Part shown: piece by piece, positions 7,923 through 17,872 of the stretch
Layout: every line of letters starts with the position of its first letter
How positions within the stretch are numbered: position 1 is the first letter of the stretch
Assembly (NCBI RefSeq): GCF_005144795.1
Contig: NZ_SWFJ01000006.1
Span: forward strand, 62,001-126,000
Direction: 5' to 3'
Length of the DNA: 64,000 nucleotides
Source of the DNA: Streptococcus mitis
GTDB taxonomy: Bacteria > Bacillota > Bacilli > Lactobacillales > Streptococcaceae
Program-made: the position numbers and the translations under genes
Notes under the pieces: model-generated
The model's database searches: none
What the model saw: only the letters and a program-made list of their open reading frames with translations
What the model was told of the DNA's origin: nothing

Positions 7923-10900
7923 TTAATCTTGATCTTTTCTCTTCAATCCAAGAAGCGCTCCTACTATAAACAATATTCCAGCAAGGAATGGTGTAAGAGC
8001 TGCTCTAACCGTTCCGGTTTTTGGCAACTTATCAGAATGGTTAGTATCCGACTTACTATCAATGTTAGTATGTTTATTAGCTATGTTCTCTAGTTCATTA
8101 AGATGGACTTCCTTCTTATTTTCAAAGTTTTTATCAAGAACTGTAGTTGTAACATCCTTCGTTGAATCAGATTTTTGTGAATGATTTGCTCTTTGTAAGT
8201 CCTCTTTTCTATGACTTTGATTTAATTGACTAGGATTTGCCTGTGGGTTATCTTTCTTTTTGGATACATCAAAAGTAGGTTTATTTTCCTCCTCCTTTTT
8301 CTCCTCTATTTTCTTGAATACAGGTTTTATAAGGGTATCTTTTGATAGATTAAGAACATAGCCAGTGTCTTTTTTCCCTTCGAAACCAGCAATTTCCCAG
8401 CCATCAAATTGATAACCTTTTTCTAATTCACCCTTATAGACAGGTAAAATAAAATCTTCTTCCGACACTATCGTTGAACTCATTTCTTTTCCATTTTGAA
8501 TGGTTACAGTTACCATATGAGGTTTTAGTTCACTTACCTCTCCCGTATCTCTGTTTAAAATGAATTCTTTTACGGTTGTATTTCTTGCAAAATCTTTTAC
8601 AACAATCTTAATGTTTAGTGTCTTATCTGCTATTTGTTTAATATCATCAAATGATTTGTATTCTTTTCCATTTACATAAATATGTTGTTCTTGAATCTCA
8701 CCATCGAATCCATTATTTCTTTTATCATTGATATTAAAGACTACAGATTTTCCCTTAGCATATTCGATACTAGTATTTCCCTTAGGATCAATGTTTACTT
8801 CTGGTTTAACATTATCATATAAAAATTGATAGTGTACTCCAACCGCTTTCGCATTCAAATCGCTATAGCCAGTTTGAAGATAAACATTTCCATCCATATC
8901 TGTTACCTTATCTGGAAATCCGTTTGCTTTATAGTCTTTCATCCCCCAGTCCATGATGTCACCGTCTTTAACATTAAGCTTAATGTTAAAATCTCTAGTG
9001 TTATCAATGTGTAAATCTCCATAGATTAAATAATTATCTACAACTGATTCATTAACTCTCAACTCCCAGTTGAAACCACCCTTATCAGAAATCTTACCTC
9101 TTAAATAAAATTCTGGATTTCGTACATAAATTTTATTAGATTTAGATGGATTAAAGTAGTTCTTGTCCATTGAAAGATTTACTGGTTTTGCATCAATAAA
9201 TAACGTAGAGCCATCTTCTTTTATAGCTTCTACATTGGACATATCCTCTCCTGTGTACTCTTTACCATCCTTACCAAATAATACCAGTTTAGAAGAATCT
9301 GTCACAAGATTTCCATCTTTATCGATTGCTTCCCCTTTATCATTCATTTTAAATGTAAACACTTGATACCTTACAATGTTAAAGCCGTCCAAAGCCGACA
9401 TTAATACGGATTGAGTACTTCTTCCATCTTCAACATTTCTACTATCAGCATAAATTATTTTTTCTGATAAGACTCTTAGATTAGGATTGGCCTTTTGTAT
9501 TTTTGCTATATCTTCCTGGCTATAGACTCCATTCCCTTCTAACATATCCGTTTTTCCAGGATTATAGGTAGTCACTTTTAGTGCATAGCCTTTTCTTAGA
9601 ATGATGTTATCCTTTAATAGATATTGTTGTTTTTCTGAATCAGAATAGATTTTACCAGATTCCATGTCCGTTAAATTGGTTGGTTTGTTTTTTGAAAGAT
9701 CTCCTTCTCCTAATTCTATTACATTCCCATAACTTGATGCATAGGGATATTCTGCTTTAGTTTCCTTATTTTTTTCAGGCATTCTAATCTTCGTTTCAGC
9801 TTTTATCTGATCATCATCTTTAACAAAGAATCTCATATCTCCTGCAAAAGCTAATCCATCCACAATATCATTAATATTAGCGTATAAATCAAATGTCATC
9901 GTTTTTGAATGTGAATCATACTTAGTCGTTTTGATTTCTATTGATTTATAATTATTGCCATAATATACCTTGGCATTTTTAGAAACATTACTTATCTTTC
10001 CAAGAATTTCAAAGTGTCCATCTTTAGACGGGCTTAGAACACCATAAATTTTTGATTTGATTTCGTCAAGTTTTTCAGTTTCATATTCTAAGGCACTACC
10101 ATCGTCATAAGCAATGATATTTCCCTTATCATCGTATTTATAATCGTATTCCTCTATTCTCTTACCAGTTTCACTTGTAAAGTCATCAACTTCTCTAAAT
10201 TTCTTTTTAATGAGTTTCTTTAAATCTTTGCTTTCAAAGTCTCTAATTGTTGAAATTGTTTTATGAATAGTCAAGCTAGATTTTTCTTCGGTAATCCCTT
10301 CATTTCCTTGATGATTTTCTACCTCAGTTGTATCTTTTTTAAGACTATCCTCTTTTCTATTTTCTAAATTTTTAAATTTAGATTCGGCAATCTCTCCAAG
10401 CTTTTGGTATTTAGATGAATCCTGATCAGGATCTACTAGATAATAGGAAATCATCCCCTTTTCATCAGCATGATCAGCAAATTTAATTCTATGAATCTTT
10501 GTGAAATTGCTAGAGCCATCTAATGCAATGACTTCAATGATTTTTCCTCTTAAATCTCCTGCACCATTAATTTCATAAATGGTATTTCCGTCTTTGTCAA
10601 GTTTTCTATTTCTTCCTTGACCCTCACCTGCATAAGTTACTTCAAGATTTTTCTCAACCTCTCCATCTTCATTAACCAGAGCAGCTCCTGCATACCAAAC
10701 TTCGTTGGCAATCTCGTCAAATTTTTCAGGATGTTCTTTCTGATCTCTCGCAAATAAAGTTTCATTCTTGTATTGCTCTTTTACCTTGTGATAAGTATCC
10801 TTTGTGATCAGCTTAATTTTTTCAGGATTTGAAAAATCAATCGAAACAATCTTAGGAGCTGTGTTATCAATTTTTACAGGAATATAGGAAACCTGCCATG

Positions 10901-13900
10901 GGTAATTCTTGGTTAATCTATATTTAAATTTATAGAAATATTGACCTTCTGCAATCGGTTCAAATTGACCTCTTATCTTAGTAGCAGGATCTTTGGTATC
11001 CTTGCTTTCTGGTGCATTTTCTTCTCTACCTCTAGGGTTATAGATGAGTCCATCCCACTTCAAGTCACCCCAAACTTTTAGTTTAGAAGATTTGATTCCC
11101 TTTGCATCATTTCTCTTAGAGTTCAAAATTCCTTTAATAAAATGTTCTCTCGAAATGACTTTTAAGTCAATTTGATTTTCTCCTTCTTTATTTGTATTTA
11201 CTATTGAAATCAATCCTTCTTCTGCACTTCTTAATACAAGTGGAGAAGGTGTTAATCCTCTTTCAAGTTGAGCATCTTGAGGATTTCCATTTGAATCTAA
11301 AGGATAAATTTTAGCGATCTTAGAACCACTTGATGATGGTGCGTTGATCCCTTCGTTATTAAAAGCAAACAATTCTGGATTTTGATCTAGGGATGTTGTA
11401 TTTTTATCTTTTCTATTTTGTATAACTCCTGCTGGATTAAATTTATCTATACCATGTTCTCCACCAATCCCCTTATTTAAGGTTCCTGGAATTTTTGGTT
11501 TACCATCATCATCATAACCTTCCATTGTTTTTGATTTTGAACCTTCTTCCCAGGCCCATTTATCAAGGATTGGTTCGTGGTTCCAATTCCCAGCAAATCC
11601 CATTAGAGGCATCGACAAAGAAGGTTGGAAGTTTATTTTCTTCCCGTTGGAGTTTAGAGCTTCCATTTCTTCCACTGACTCAAAATGAATAAATGATTCT
11701 ACAAATTTATTTTTGTTTTTAGCCTCCCCAACATTTATAACCGCATTTAAATCAAAGCTAGAATTTGGGCTTATGGTGAAAGTATCATGCTCAAATGTGA
11801 TATTTGCTCCTTTGACTTTTTCTGGGTGAATTTCTGGAACAATTTGCTTCCCATCTGGAGATTTTTCATCTTTATATGTTTCATCCAGTTTTAATCTGTC
11901 AGTTAGAGCATCTGTAGTTATAGCAGATGCTGAAACTTTAAAGGTCAAAGGTCTGTTTGATGTATTGTGAAGCTTAATTGTAAAATATTTTTTATCTCCT
12001 TTTATTTCTTTAAGAGAAATAGAACCATAAGAGTTTACCAAGCCTTTAGAATCCGTGTTTTTAAAAGTCGCTACGACTTCATTTCTCAAAGCATTGGCAA
12101 CATTAATTAGCCCTGCTCCCTGTTGTCTAGGTGATGCAAAGTATTGACTTTTTTCTTTCCAAGACGTTGCATCCATCATAGGACGTGCAGTATTTTGTAG
12201 GGCTATTTTTGTAAGACTTGTAAGATCTATTTTGTCATCTCCCTTAAGATTTTTCAATACAGGTCTTTCAAGCATTTCCTTTAATTTTGGCCTAATCAAA
12301 ACAGTAGAAGCTGCTACGATTGGAGTTGCCATACTAGTCCCTGACATATAGCCATAAGTTGATTTCCCATTAATGACATTGAGAGTGGATTTAATGTTTT
12401 TACCAGGTGCTGAAACATCAGGTTTTAAAAGTAAATCTGTTCTCGGTCCCCAAGATGTGGATCCTGCTGGGACTATAATATCTTCTTTATACAGTTCTTT
12501 GTCGGTGTCAGGTGCAAACTTAAAGTCAATTTCTTTTTCATCACCTACATTCGGTTTATTAGAATTATAGCTTGCCATATCAATTGGATAGTATTGCTCC
12601 AATTTATCTTTAAAATCTTCTTTATTATTTCTTTTGACTTTAGTTTTTTTATCAGGGTTAATCATGTTCCATAACTTTACACCATCATCTCCTGAAATTG
12701 AGAAAACTTGACTAGTAGTTCCTTCATCCTCTTCATATCCCATAGCTGGGAGCTCTGTCCAATTATCTCTATTGTAGTAATTTACAGTATTTACAACCAT
12801 AATGGCGCGTGCACCCTTATCCGTTGCTCGTTTAAAAGCATTTTTTAAATCCTTTGTATAAATTCTATCCATTACTGCAATTTTGCCCTTAAGATCCAAA
12901 CCTATCAAATCTTGGTCTTGACCTTTGCCTATATATACAAATTTCAATTTACTAGGAGCTTTTGAACCATCTTCGTTTGTTATGATTTTATTCTTATCGA
13001 AAAAAGCCCCTATATTTCTGTATTTAAAACTTTCTCCTCCAATCTTAACTTTATCAAACTCAACTGTTTGATTTTTAGCAGAAGCAACTGCTATCGCATC
13101 TTCATGTGCTGCAGTTCGTGTTACATTTCCAGTGTCGGTCATTTTCAGATTATTATTTGCCACTAAATCCCACGAAGAACTTGAAGCAGAAGTCGCATAG
13201 TTACCTGTAGCTACGACCATTGGAATGCCTGCTTTTCTTAACGCTCTAATAGCTTGCCAATATTTTTCACCTACAAGACCTGTTCCTGTAAAGCCAGATG
13301 ATACCGAAACAACATCGACATTGTGTTTGATGGAATCTTCAATAGCATGAAACATTGTTTCATCACCTGCGAATCCAGATCCAGCATCAGAGTACATTTT
13401 ATAAGAGAAAATTTGTGCATTAGGCGCTATTCCATCTATTCCATTAAAGTTTTTGATATCTTTTTCAGTATCATTTCCTGCAAGAATCCCAGCAATATGC
13501 ATCCCATGTGGATCAAAATAATCGCTTCCATCATCAGCTTTTTCTACAGTAATTTTACCACCATTATAATAATTGAAAGCATGAGGAATTTTATCACTCA
13601 ACCAGAAATTTTTATCAGTACCCTTTAAGTCTTCTTTTTTAAATCTCATTGAGTCTTTAGCATCATCATCGATTCTCATAGCCTTATGTCTATAATCTGT
13701 CCCCGTATCGATATTTGAAATGACCATACCTCTACCATCAAAATTTTTCCCAAATGGTGCATTGATAGATTTTAGGTAATCGATTGCCTCTTCAACTCCA
13801 ATTTCTTTTCTAGCATGATTCATCATAGGTTGGACTTTTTGTGACCTTTCAACCGATGAAATACCTTCTATTAGTTTAATTTTGTCCAGAGTATCTTTGG

Positions 13901-14414
13901 TCGTTTCAATAGCGCTACCGTTAAAAATTCTATCATAAGTATATAAAACTTTTGTATTCTTAAGATTTGATAATTCCTTGATTGCTTTTTCTCCAGATTC
14001 TTTATCTTTAAATTCAGCAATATAGACAAGTTTATCTTCTTTTTGATGATTTTCTGTGTCTTTACTTGCAGACGAGTCTGCATTATCTCCTTTGTATTGA
14101 TTGGAATCTTCTTTTTTGATTGTTGTTTTTTCATTGTTAGTTTTATTGTCTATCACAGATTCTTTACTAACAACTTCTTTTTCCTCAATAACTGTTGTTT
14201 TCTTCTCTTCAGTATCCTTTGAAGTTTCTATAGCATTATGAATATCTTCATGTTTTTCTTTGTTTTCTTTTTGTTTACCTACTACTTTTTCTTTATCAGA
14301 GATATTTAAAGCATCTTCAGAGCTAGATGTGTCTGCTAAGACTACCTCATTAGGGACATATGCTGCTAAAATAACTGCAGCTGTGGTTAATGACAATACT
14401 GTACTTTTTTTCAT
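7923..14414 (-). CDS. prtA: Cell-wall-anchored subtilisin-like serine protease PrtA, 2163 aa
   Basis: The sequence matches pneumococcal PrtA almost throughout as I remember it. In order: signal peptide (1-28), variable Lys/Glu-rich pro-region, inhibitor-like segment (about 128-195), and an S8 subtilase domain with catalytic Asp236 (NIDTGTD), His303 (DPHGMHIAG) and Ser694 (SGTSMATP). A protease-associated insert lies at about 490-590, then Fn3-like and beta-rich modules, an InlB-type repeat near the C-terminus, a charged spacer, and LPKTG at 2130-2134 with membrane anchor. It is exported, attached by sortase and acts on host or surface proteins. All catalytic residues are present and the frame is intact. 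In pneumococcus prtA is repressed by PsaR with manganese. Variation is concentrated in the pro-region and the spacer before LPKTG. Confidence 0.97.
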   Translation of the reverse strand: MKKSTVLSLTTAAVILAAYVPNEVVLADTSSSEDALNISDKEKVVGKQKENKEKHEDIHNAIETSKDTEEKKTTVIEEKEVVSKESVIDNKTNNEKTTIKKEDSNQYKGDNADSSASKDTENHQKEDKLVYIAEFKDKESGEKAIKELSNLKNTKVLYTYDRIFNGSAIETTKDTLDKIKLIEGISSVERSQKVQPMMNHARKEIGVEEAIDYLKSINAPFGKNFDGRGMVISNIDTGTDYRHKAMRIDDDAKDSMRFKKEDLKGTDKNFWLSDKIPHAFNYYNGGKITVEKADDGSDYFDPHGMHIAGILAGNDTEKDIKNFNGIDGIAPNAQIFSYKMYSDAGSGFAGDETMFHAIEDSIKHNVDVVSVSSGFTGTGLVGEKYWQAIRALRKAGIPMVVATGNYATSASSSSWDLVANNNLKMTDTGNVTRTAAHEDAIAVASAKNQTVEFDKVKIGGESFKYRNIGAFFDKNKIITNEDGSKAPSKLKFVYIGKGQDQDLIGLDLKGKIAVMDRIYTKDLKNAFKRATDKGARAIMVVNTVNYYNRDNWTELPAMGYEEDEGTTSQVFSISGDDGVKLWNMINPDKKTKVKRNNKEDFKDKLEQYYPIDMASYNSNKPNVGDEKEIDFKFAPDTDKELYKEDIIVPAGSTSWGPRTDLLLKPDVSAPGKNIKSTLNVINGKSTYGYMSGTSMATPIVAASTVLIRPKLKEMLERPVLKNLKGDDKIDLTSLTKIALQNTARPMMDATSWKEKSQYFASPRQQGAGLINVANALRNEVVATFKNTDSKGLVNSYGSISLKEIKGDKKYFTIKLHNTSNRPLTFKVSASAITTDALTDRLKLDETYKDEKSPDGKQIVPEIHPEKVKGANITFEHDTFTISPNSSFDLNAVINVGEAKNKNKFVESFIHFESVEEMEALNSNGKKINFQPSLSMPLMGFAGNWNHEPILDKWAWEEGSKSKTMEGYDDDGKPKIPGTLNKGIGGEHGIDKFNPAGVIQNRKDKNTTSLDQNPELFAFNNEGINAPSSSGSKIAKIYPLDSNGNPQDAQLERGLTPSPLVLRSAEEGLISIVNTNKEGENQIDLKVISREHFIKGILNSKRNDAKGIKSSKLKVWGDLKWDGLIYNPRGREENAPESKDTKDPATKIRGQFEPIAEGQYFYKFKYRLTKNYPWQVSYIPVKIDNTAPKIVSIDFSNPEKIKLITKDTYHKVKEQYKNETLFARDQKEHPEKFDEIANEVWYAGAALVNEDGEVEKNLEVTYAGEGQGRNRKLDKDGNTIYEINGAGDLRGKIIEVIALDGSSNFTKIHRIKFADHADEKGMISYYLVDPDQDSSKYQKLGEIAESKFKNLENRKEDSLKKDTTEVENHQGNEGITEEKSSLTIHKTISTIRDFESKDLKKLIKKKFREVDDFTSETGKRIEEYDYKYDDKGNIIAYDDGSALEYETEKLDEIKSKIYGVLSPSKDGHFEILGKISNVSKNAKVYYGNNYKSIEIKTTKYDSHSKTMTFDLYANINDIVDGLAFAGDMRFFVKDDDQIKAETKIRMPEKNKETKAEYPYASSYGNVIELGEGDLSKNKPTNLTDMESGKIYSDSEKQQYLLKDNIILRKGYALKVTTYNPGKTDMLEGNGVYSQEDIAKIQKANPNLRVLSEKIIYADSRNVEDGRSTQSVLMSALDGFNIVRYQVFTFKMNDKGEAIDKDGNLVTDSSKLVLFGKDGKEYTGEDMSNVEAIKEDGSTLFIDAKPVNLSMDKNYFNPSKSNKIYVRNPEFYLRGKISDKGGFNWELRVNESVVDNYLIYGDLHIDNTRDFNIKLNVKDGDIMDWGMKDYKANGFPDKVTDMDGNVYLQTGYSDLNAKAVGVHYQFLYDNVKPEVNIDPKGNTSIEYAKGKSVVFNINDKRNNGFDGEIQEQHIYVNGKEYKSFDDIKQIADKTLNIKIVVKDFARNTTVKEFILNRDTGEVSELKPHMVTVTIQNGKEMSSTIVSEEDFILPVYKGELEKGYQFDGWEIAGFEGKKDTGYVLNLSKDTLIKPVFKKIEEKKEEENKPTFDVSKKKDNPQANPSQLNQSHRKEDLQRANHSQKSDSTKDVTTTVLDKNFENKKEVHLNELENIANKHTNIDSKSDTNHSDKLPKTGTVRAALTPFLAGILFIVGALLGLKRKDQD

Positions 14415-14555
14415 TTTAATTCCTTACATATTTATTTAATTTCCAATAGATAGTAAACTTTAACTTTGCTAGCCTTTGTTATAAAAAGTTTTACTAAGTA
14501 TTATCTAGGAAATAGAGTAGTACATTTATATATAATTGTTAGCTCTCTGAAAAAT

Positions 14556-14584
14556 AGTATATCAATTAAAAAAATTTAAGTCAA
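14556..14584 (-). promoter_or_regulatory. prtA promoter
   Basis: On the minus strand TTGACT is followed after exactly 17 bases by TATACT. This gives a 5' untranslated region of about 135 bases before the ATG at 14414. Confidence 0.8.
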
Positions 14585-14590
14585 GGAAAA

Positions 14591-14626
14591 TTAAGGTGTG
14601 TTAATTTTATTTTTAAGGTGTGTTAA
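14591..14626 (-). promoter_or_regulatory. Direct-repeat regulator site upstream of the prtA -35
   Basis: Two identical 14-mers, TTAAGGTGTGTTAA, start 22 bases apart and end just upstream of the -35. Two helical turns of spacing places both on one DNA face, typical of a dimeric activator or repressor. PsaR is one candidate from pneumococcal literature, but the motif is not a match I can confirm. Confidence 0.6.
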
Positions 14627-14677
14627 AAATGATATAAAAATTTCGTACTTAACTGAAATACATTATCAGCACATTCA

Positions 14678-14862
14678 CACCATCAAAAATGGTAGCAATC
14701 AAGTTGAACCACTACCAGAATCACAAAGATAGATACCATTAGTGCAATGTCAACACCATTAAAGAACATAAATAACCGATAAGAACTAGGCTTAACGGTT
14801 ATTTTCTACATATCTAATTTTTCAAATCCTCAGTCATATGTTCACCTGTAACCTAGACTTTA
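14678..14862 (+). pseudogene. Remnant of an XRE gene 3' end (copy B of the prtA-flanking repeat)
   Basis: This noncoding stretch aligns to the end of the XRE gene at 7748-7915 and its downstream sequence, in the same orientation. It has decayed: the reading frame contains stops. The hairpin position is conserved although its sequence has changed. Together with copy A it brackets prtA as an imperfect direct repeat. Confidence 0.6.
14771..14806 (+). terminator. Diverged terminator-like hairpin in the XRE remnant
   Basis: Arms AATAACCG and CGGTTATT are followed by a T-rich run on the + strand. The hairpin occupies the same relative place as the perfect palindrome after the intact XRE gene. Confidence 0.55.
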
Positions 14863-14886
14863 CGAGTGTCTTGCTCTAGCAACTAA

Positions 14887-15044
14887 TACTCAATGAAAAT
14901 CAAAGAACAAACTAGGAAGCTAGCCGCAGGTTGCTAAAAGCACTGCTTTTAGATTGTTGATAGAACTGACGAAGTCAGCTCAAAACACTGTTTTGAGGTT
15001 GCAGATGGAAGTTGACGTGGTTTGAAGAGATTTTCGAAGAGTAT
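14887..15044 (-). repeat. BOX element, long form
   Basis: It begins TACTCAATGAAAATCAAAGA (boxC side) and ends GATTTTCGAAGAGTAT (boxA side). Two internal repeated units carry the TGACGAAGTCA and CAAAACACTGTTTTG motifs. It lies between prtA and the ABC-2 operon. Confidence 0.9.
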
Positions 15045-15111
15045 GAGCTAAATCGGTGATTACACTTACAGTATAGCGCTCTGAGAATAGGTGTCAAGAA
15101 ATTTTCATCTC

Positions 15112-15144
15112 TATCAGAAAAAGCCTGTCATGAGACAAGGCTTT
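15112..15144 (-). terminator. Terminator of the ABC-2 exporter operon
   Basis: AAAGCC and GGCTTT arms with an inner TGTC/GACA stem lie just beyond the last permease gene. A T-run follows on the minus strand. Confidence 0.85.
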
Positions 15145-15157
15145 GGTATTCTATTAT

Positions 15158-15943
15158 TTACGAACCCGCACTTTCGTAGGCATCCAAGCCCTTATCCCAA
15201 AGTTTAAGGGAAATGACAAAGAAAAGCAGAGAAATTAACATCAAACCTCCGATGTTAAAGATTATATCCTTGTCCTGCAAGAAATAGCTAGCAGGATAGT
15301 AGGCCGTAAAGGCAAATGGCACGATAAAGCTAATCAACCATCGTAGAAGAGAATTGTAAATAGAAATCGGGTACTTGGCAAAGTCATTAAACATATAAAA
15401 AATGTAAATCATGGCGCCTGACTGCTTGGTCCAAAAAGCGATGCTGGCTGTCGCAATTTTCAAGGAAGTATAAATCAAGGTCGCAAAAGGAATGCAGACT
15501 AGAAAAATCAGGAATTTGGGAAGAGTCCAATCAATACTAGATACTGTTGTCGCTAGCAGAAGGCCTCCGACCAAAAGTTCACCCAAGGCATCAATCTGAA
15601 AGGTCTCAACTAGGATGTGAAAGAGAGGATTGATAGGACGTGTCAGATACTTATCAAATTCTCCTTTTCGCACCAAGCGTTGCCCTAGCGCCCAGAGATT
15701 ATCAAAAAAGAGATGGTCCAATCCCTTTGGAATCAAAGAAAAACCATAGATAAAGGCAATTTCTTGAAAAGTCCAACCTTCTAGGGATGGGATGTGTTGA
15801 AAGATGACATTGAGAAACAAGAGATTCAAGCCTTGAGTCAGAAATACTCCCAGTACTCCAACCACAAAATCCACCTTGTATTCCATGATTTGTTTGATGT
15901 ATTGTCTGATAAAAATCAGATGCATGCGTTGATATTTTTTCAT
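15158..15943 (-). CDS. ABC-2 type exporter permease subunit, 261 aa
   Basis: Six membrane segments are visible, the first near residues 25-47, with a short cytoplasmic start MKKYQRMHLIFIRQYIKQIMEYK typical of ABC-2 family permeases. It is the last gene of a three-gene operon, preceded by a second permease and an ATPase. Its start lies just past the upstream stop with GGGAGG as ribosome binding site. Together the three proteins should form a heterodimeric membrane channel driven by one ATPase type. The substrate is unknown. It corresponds to the last gene of the pneumococcal SP_0636-0638 operon as I recall it. Confidence 0.88.
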   Translation of the reverse strand: MKKYQRMHLIFIRQYIKQIMEYKVDFVVGVLGVFLTQGLNLLFLNVIFQHIPSLEGWTFQEIAFIYGFSLIPKGLDHLFFDNLWALGQRLVRKGEFDKYLTRPINPLFHILVETFQIDALGELLVGGLLLATTVSSIDWTLPKFLIFLVCIPFATLIYTSLKIATASIAFWTKQSGAMIYIFYMFNDFAKYPISIYNSLLRWLISFIVPFAFTAYYPASYFLQDKDIIFNIGGLMLISLLFFVISLKLWDKGLDAYESAGS

Positions 15944-15944
15944 A

Positions 15945-16763
15945 CTAACCTCCCTGAATGGTAATGAATGACTGGACTCGTTTCCAAATCAACTGAGACA
16001 AGCCTACCATCACTAAGAGCCAGAAAAACTGCAAACCGAGCGCCTGAAGAATCTGATTGGCATCGTATTTCCCAACGATAATCATGACCGGAGTGTAAAT
16101 CAAGGATGAAAAAGGCAAGAAGGACAGAATATCTGAAACAATCTTTGGAAAGAAAGCCAAGGGAATCAAACTTCCAGACATAAAGGCCACTATGGAAGTC
16201 TTGAGTAGATTGGAACCCCAAAGATTTTTAAACACAAAGGCTGAAAATCCAAAGCAGATATTAAAGAAAAAGTTAATCAGATAGGCTAGCGTTAAGCTAA
16301 AAAGATAAAGGACAGTTAATCCCAGTACTTCTACCATCCCTTGCCCAGATATGATTTTCATTAACACGATGACACTTAAAAATGGAAGGCCAACAGAGAT
16401 AAAAATCAGCCACTTGGAGCCAAGCTCAGTGAAAAGGTAAGAGGCCGCAAAATGCACCGGTCGCAACAAACGCATGATAATGGAACCATCCTTGACCTCC
16501 TCCCCAATCATAAAGGAGCTATCCGACCTAGTCAGAAGATTGGTCACAAAACTCATGATGATGTAGAGGGTGATATCTGCCATACTAAAGCCCTGAATCA
16601 AAGACTCTTGCGAAGAATCAAAGACAGCCTTCCAGAGATAAAAGGCCACAAAAGCCCCCATGACATCCCCAATCCGATAAAGAATAAAGTTAACTCGATA
16701 GGTGATCAATTCCTGAACACCTGCATTGATAAAGGGTTTATAACGTCTCCACAATTTGACCAT
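15945..16763 (-). CDS. ABC-2 type exporter permease subunit, 272 aa
   Basis: A longer reading from 16805 is possible, but the ATG at 16763 has AAGGAG in place, lies two bases past the ATPase stop and gives MVKLWRRYKPF, so I use it. The protein has about six membrane segments with conserved ABC-2 features such as the loop around LTRSDSSFMIGEEVKDGSIIMRLLRPVHF, equivalent to the LLTRPI region of its partner. It should pair with the downstream permease. Substrate not predictable from sequence. Confidence 0.88.
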   Translation of the reverse strand: MVKLWRRYKPFINAGVQELITYRVNFILYRIGDVMGAFVAFYLWKAVFDSSQESLIQGFSMADITLYIIMSFVTNLLTRSDSSFMIGEEVKDGSIIMRLLRPVHFAASYLFTELGSKWLIFISVGLPFLSVIVLMKIISGQGMVEVLGLTVLYLFSLTLAYLINFFFNICFGFSAFVFKNLWGSNLLKTSIVAFMSGSLIPLAFFPKIVSDILSFLPFSSLIYTPVMIIVGKYDANQILQALGLQFFWLLVMVGLSQLIWKRVQSFITIQGG

Positions 16764-16764
16764 T

Positions 16765-17757
16765 TTAGAGCTCCTTTCGATAGAAGCGGCGGATAATATC
16801 CTCAATATCCGTATCCATCATCTTCAAATCGCGGATTTCAAAATCAGAAAGGGTTTGTTTGATAATGTCAGCTGACTGGTAGCGGGAACTATCGAATTCA
16901 ATGTTGAGACTATTTCCCTGTCTATCAATAATCATATCAGGCAGGCCTTCATAGTGAGAGACGAGATGACTTTGATCTGGTAGCAGTTCAAAGGAGAGTG
17001 TCTTCATCTTGCCAAAGGTTTCCTTGAGCTCGCTCACCGTTCCATCAAAAATCTCCTGCCCCTTGTCAATCATAAAAATCCGATCACAAAGTTGCTCAAT
17101 ATCACTCAAGTCGTGAGTGGTCAAGAGAATGGTAGTCTCTTCCTCCTGATTGATCTGGGTAATAGCCCGACGAATGTTATCCTTGACCGAAACGTCTAAA
17201 CCAATGGTAGGCTCATCTAAAAAGAGAACCTTGGGATTGTGAAGCAAGGAAGCTGCAATGTCCGCCCGCATCCTTTGACCCAGTGAAAGAGTTCGCACGG
17301 GATCCTTGATAAAGTCCTTCAAATCCAAGACTTCATTCAAAAAGTCCATACGCTTATGAAAGAGCGAGTCTGGCACATCGTAAATCTCCTTTAAAACCGT
17401 GTAGGTCTCTTGCAGAGCCAAATCCCACCATAGCTGGGTTCTTTGCCCAAAGACCACTCCAATATCCTTGACATAATCTTGGCGATTGTCCTGAGGAATC
17501 TTGCTGTTAATCCGACAAAAACCAGATGTCGGTTTTAAAATCCCTGTCAGCATTTTAATGGTTGTCGACTTCCCAGCACCATTAGCACCGATAAAGCCCA
17601 AAATTTGCCCTTTTGGCACCTCAAAGGTCAAATCCTTGACCGCTTCAAAGGTCTGCTTTTCAGGATGAATAAAAGAGCGCAATGCCCCCTTCAAGCCCGG
17701 TTCCTTAACAGTCTTCACAAAATTTTTCTGAAGATGTTCCACTTCTATCATTGCCAT
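16765..17757 (-). CDS. ABC exporter ATP-binding protein, 330 aa
   Basis: The Walker A motif is GANGAGKST (about residues 58-66), the signature motif is LSLGQRMRAD, Walker B is VLFLDEPTIGLD and the switch is TTHDLSD. The extension after residue 235 is the C-terminal domain common in this drug- or polysaccharide-export-like class. It energises the two ABC-2 permeases encoded directly downstream. GGGAG precedes the start. A consensus promoter with a cre-like site lies about 120 bases upstream, suggesting control by carbon source. Confidence 0.93.
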   Translation of the reverse strand: MAMIEVEHLQKNFVKTVKEPGLKGALRSFIHPEKQTFEAVKDLTFEVPKGQILGFIGANGAGKSTTIKMLTGILKPTSGFCRINSKIPQDNRQDYVKDIGVVFGQRTQLWWDLALQETYTVLKEIYDVPDSLFHKRMDFLNEVLDLKDFIKDPVRTLSLGQRMRADIAASLLHNPKVLFLDEPTIGLDVSVKDNIRRAITQINQEEETTILLTTHDLSDIEQLCDRIFMIDKGQEIFDGTVSELKETFGKMKTLSFELLPDQSHLVSHYEGLPDMIIDRQGNSLNIEFDSSRYQSADIIKQTLSDFEIRDLKMMDTDIEDIIRRFYRKEL

Positions 17758-17872
17758 ATCTATCTCCCTATGGTAAGGAATAGCAACATTGTATTTTTGA
17801 CTACTAACATTCTAAATCCTTACTTTCTAAACCTTCTACATTTTATTACTACAAAAGGCTTTATACCAACCT

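Noticed and set aside
14887..15044. CRISPR-like array or riboswitch
   Set aside because: The repeated units are the internal modules of a BOX element; no spacers or ligand-binding fold are present.
15940..16221. 93-residue ORF inside the ABC-2 permease gene
   Set aside because: Wrong frame within a clear permease coding region; no family features.
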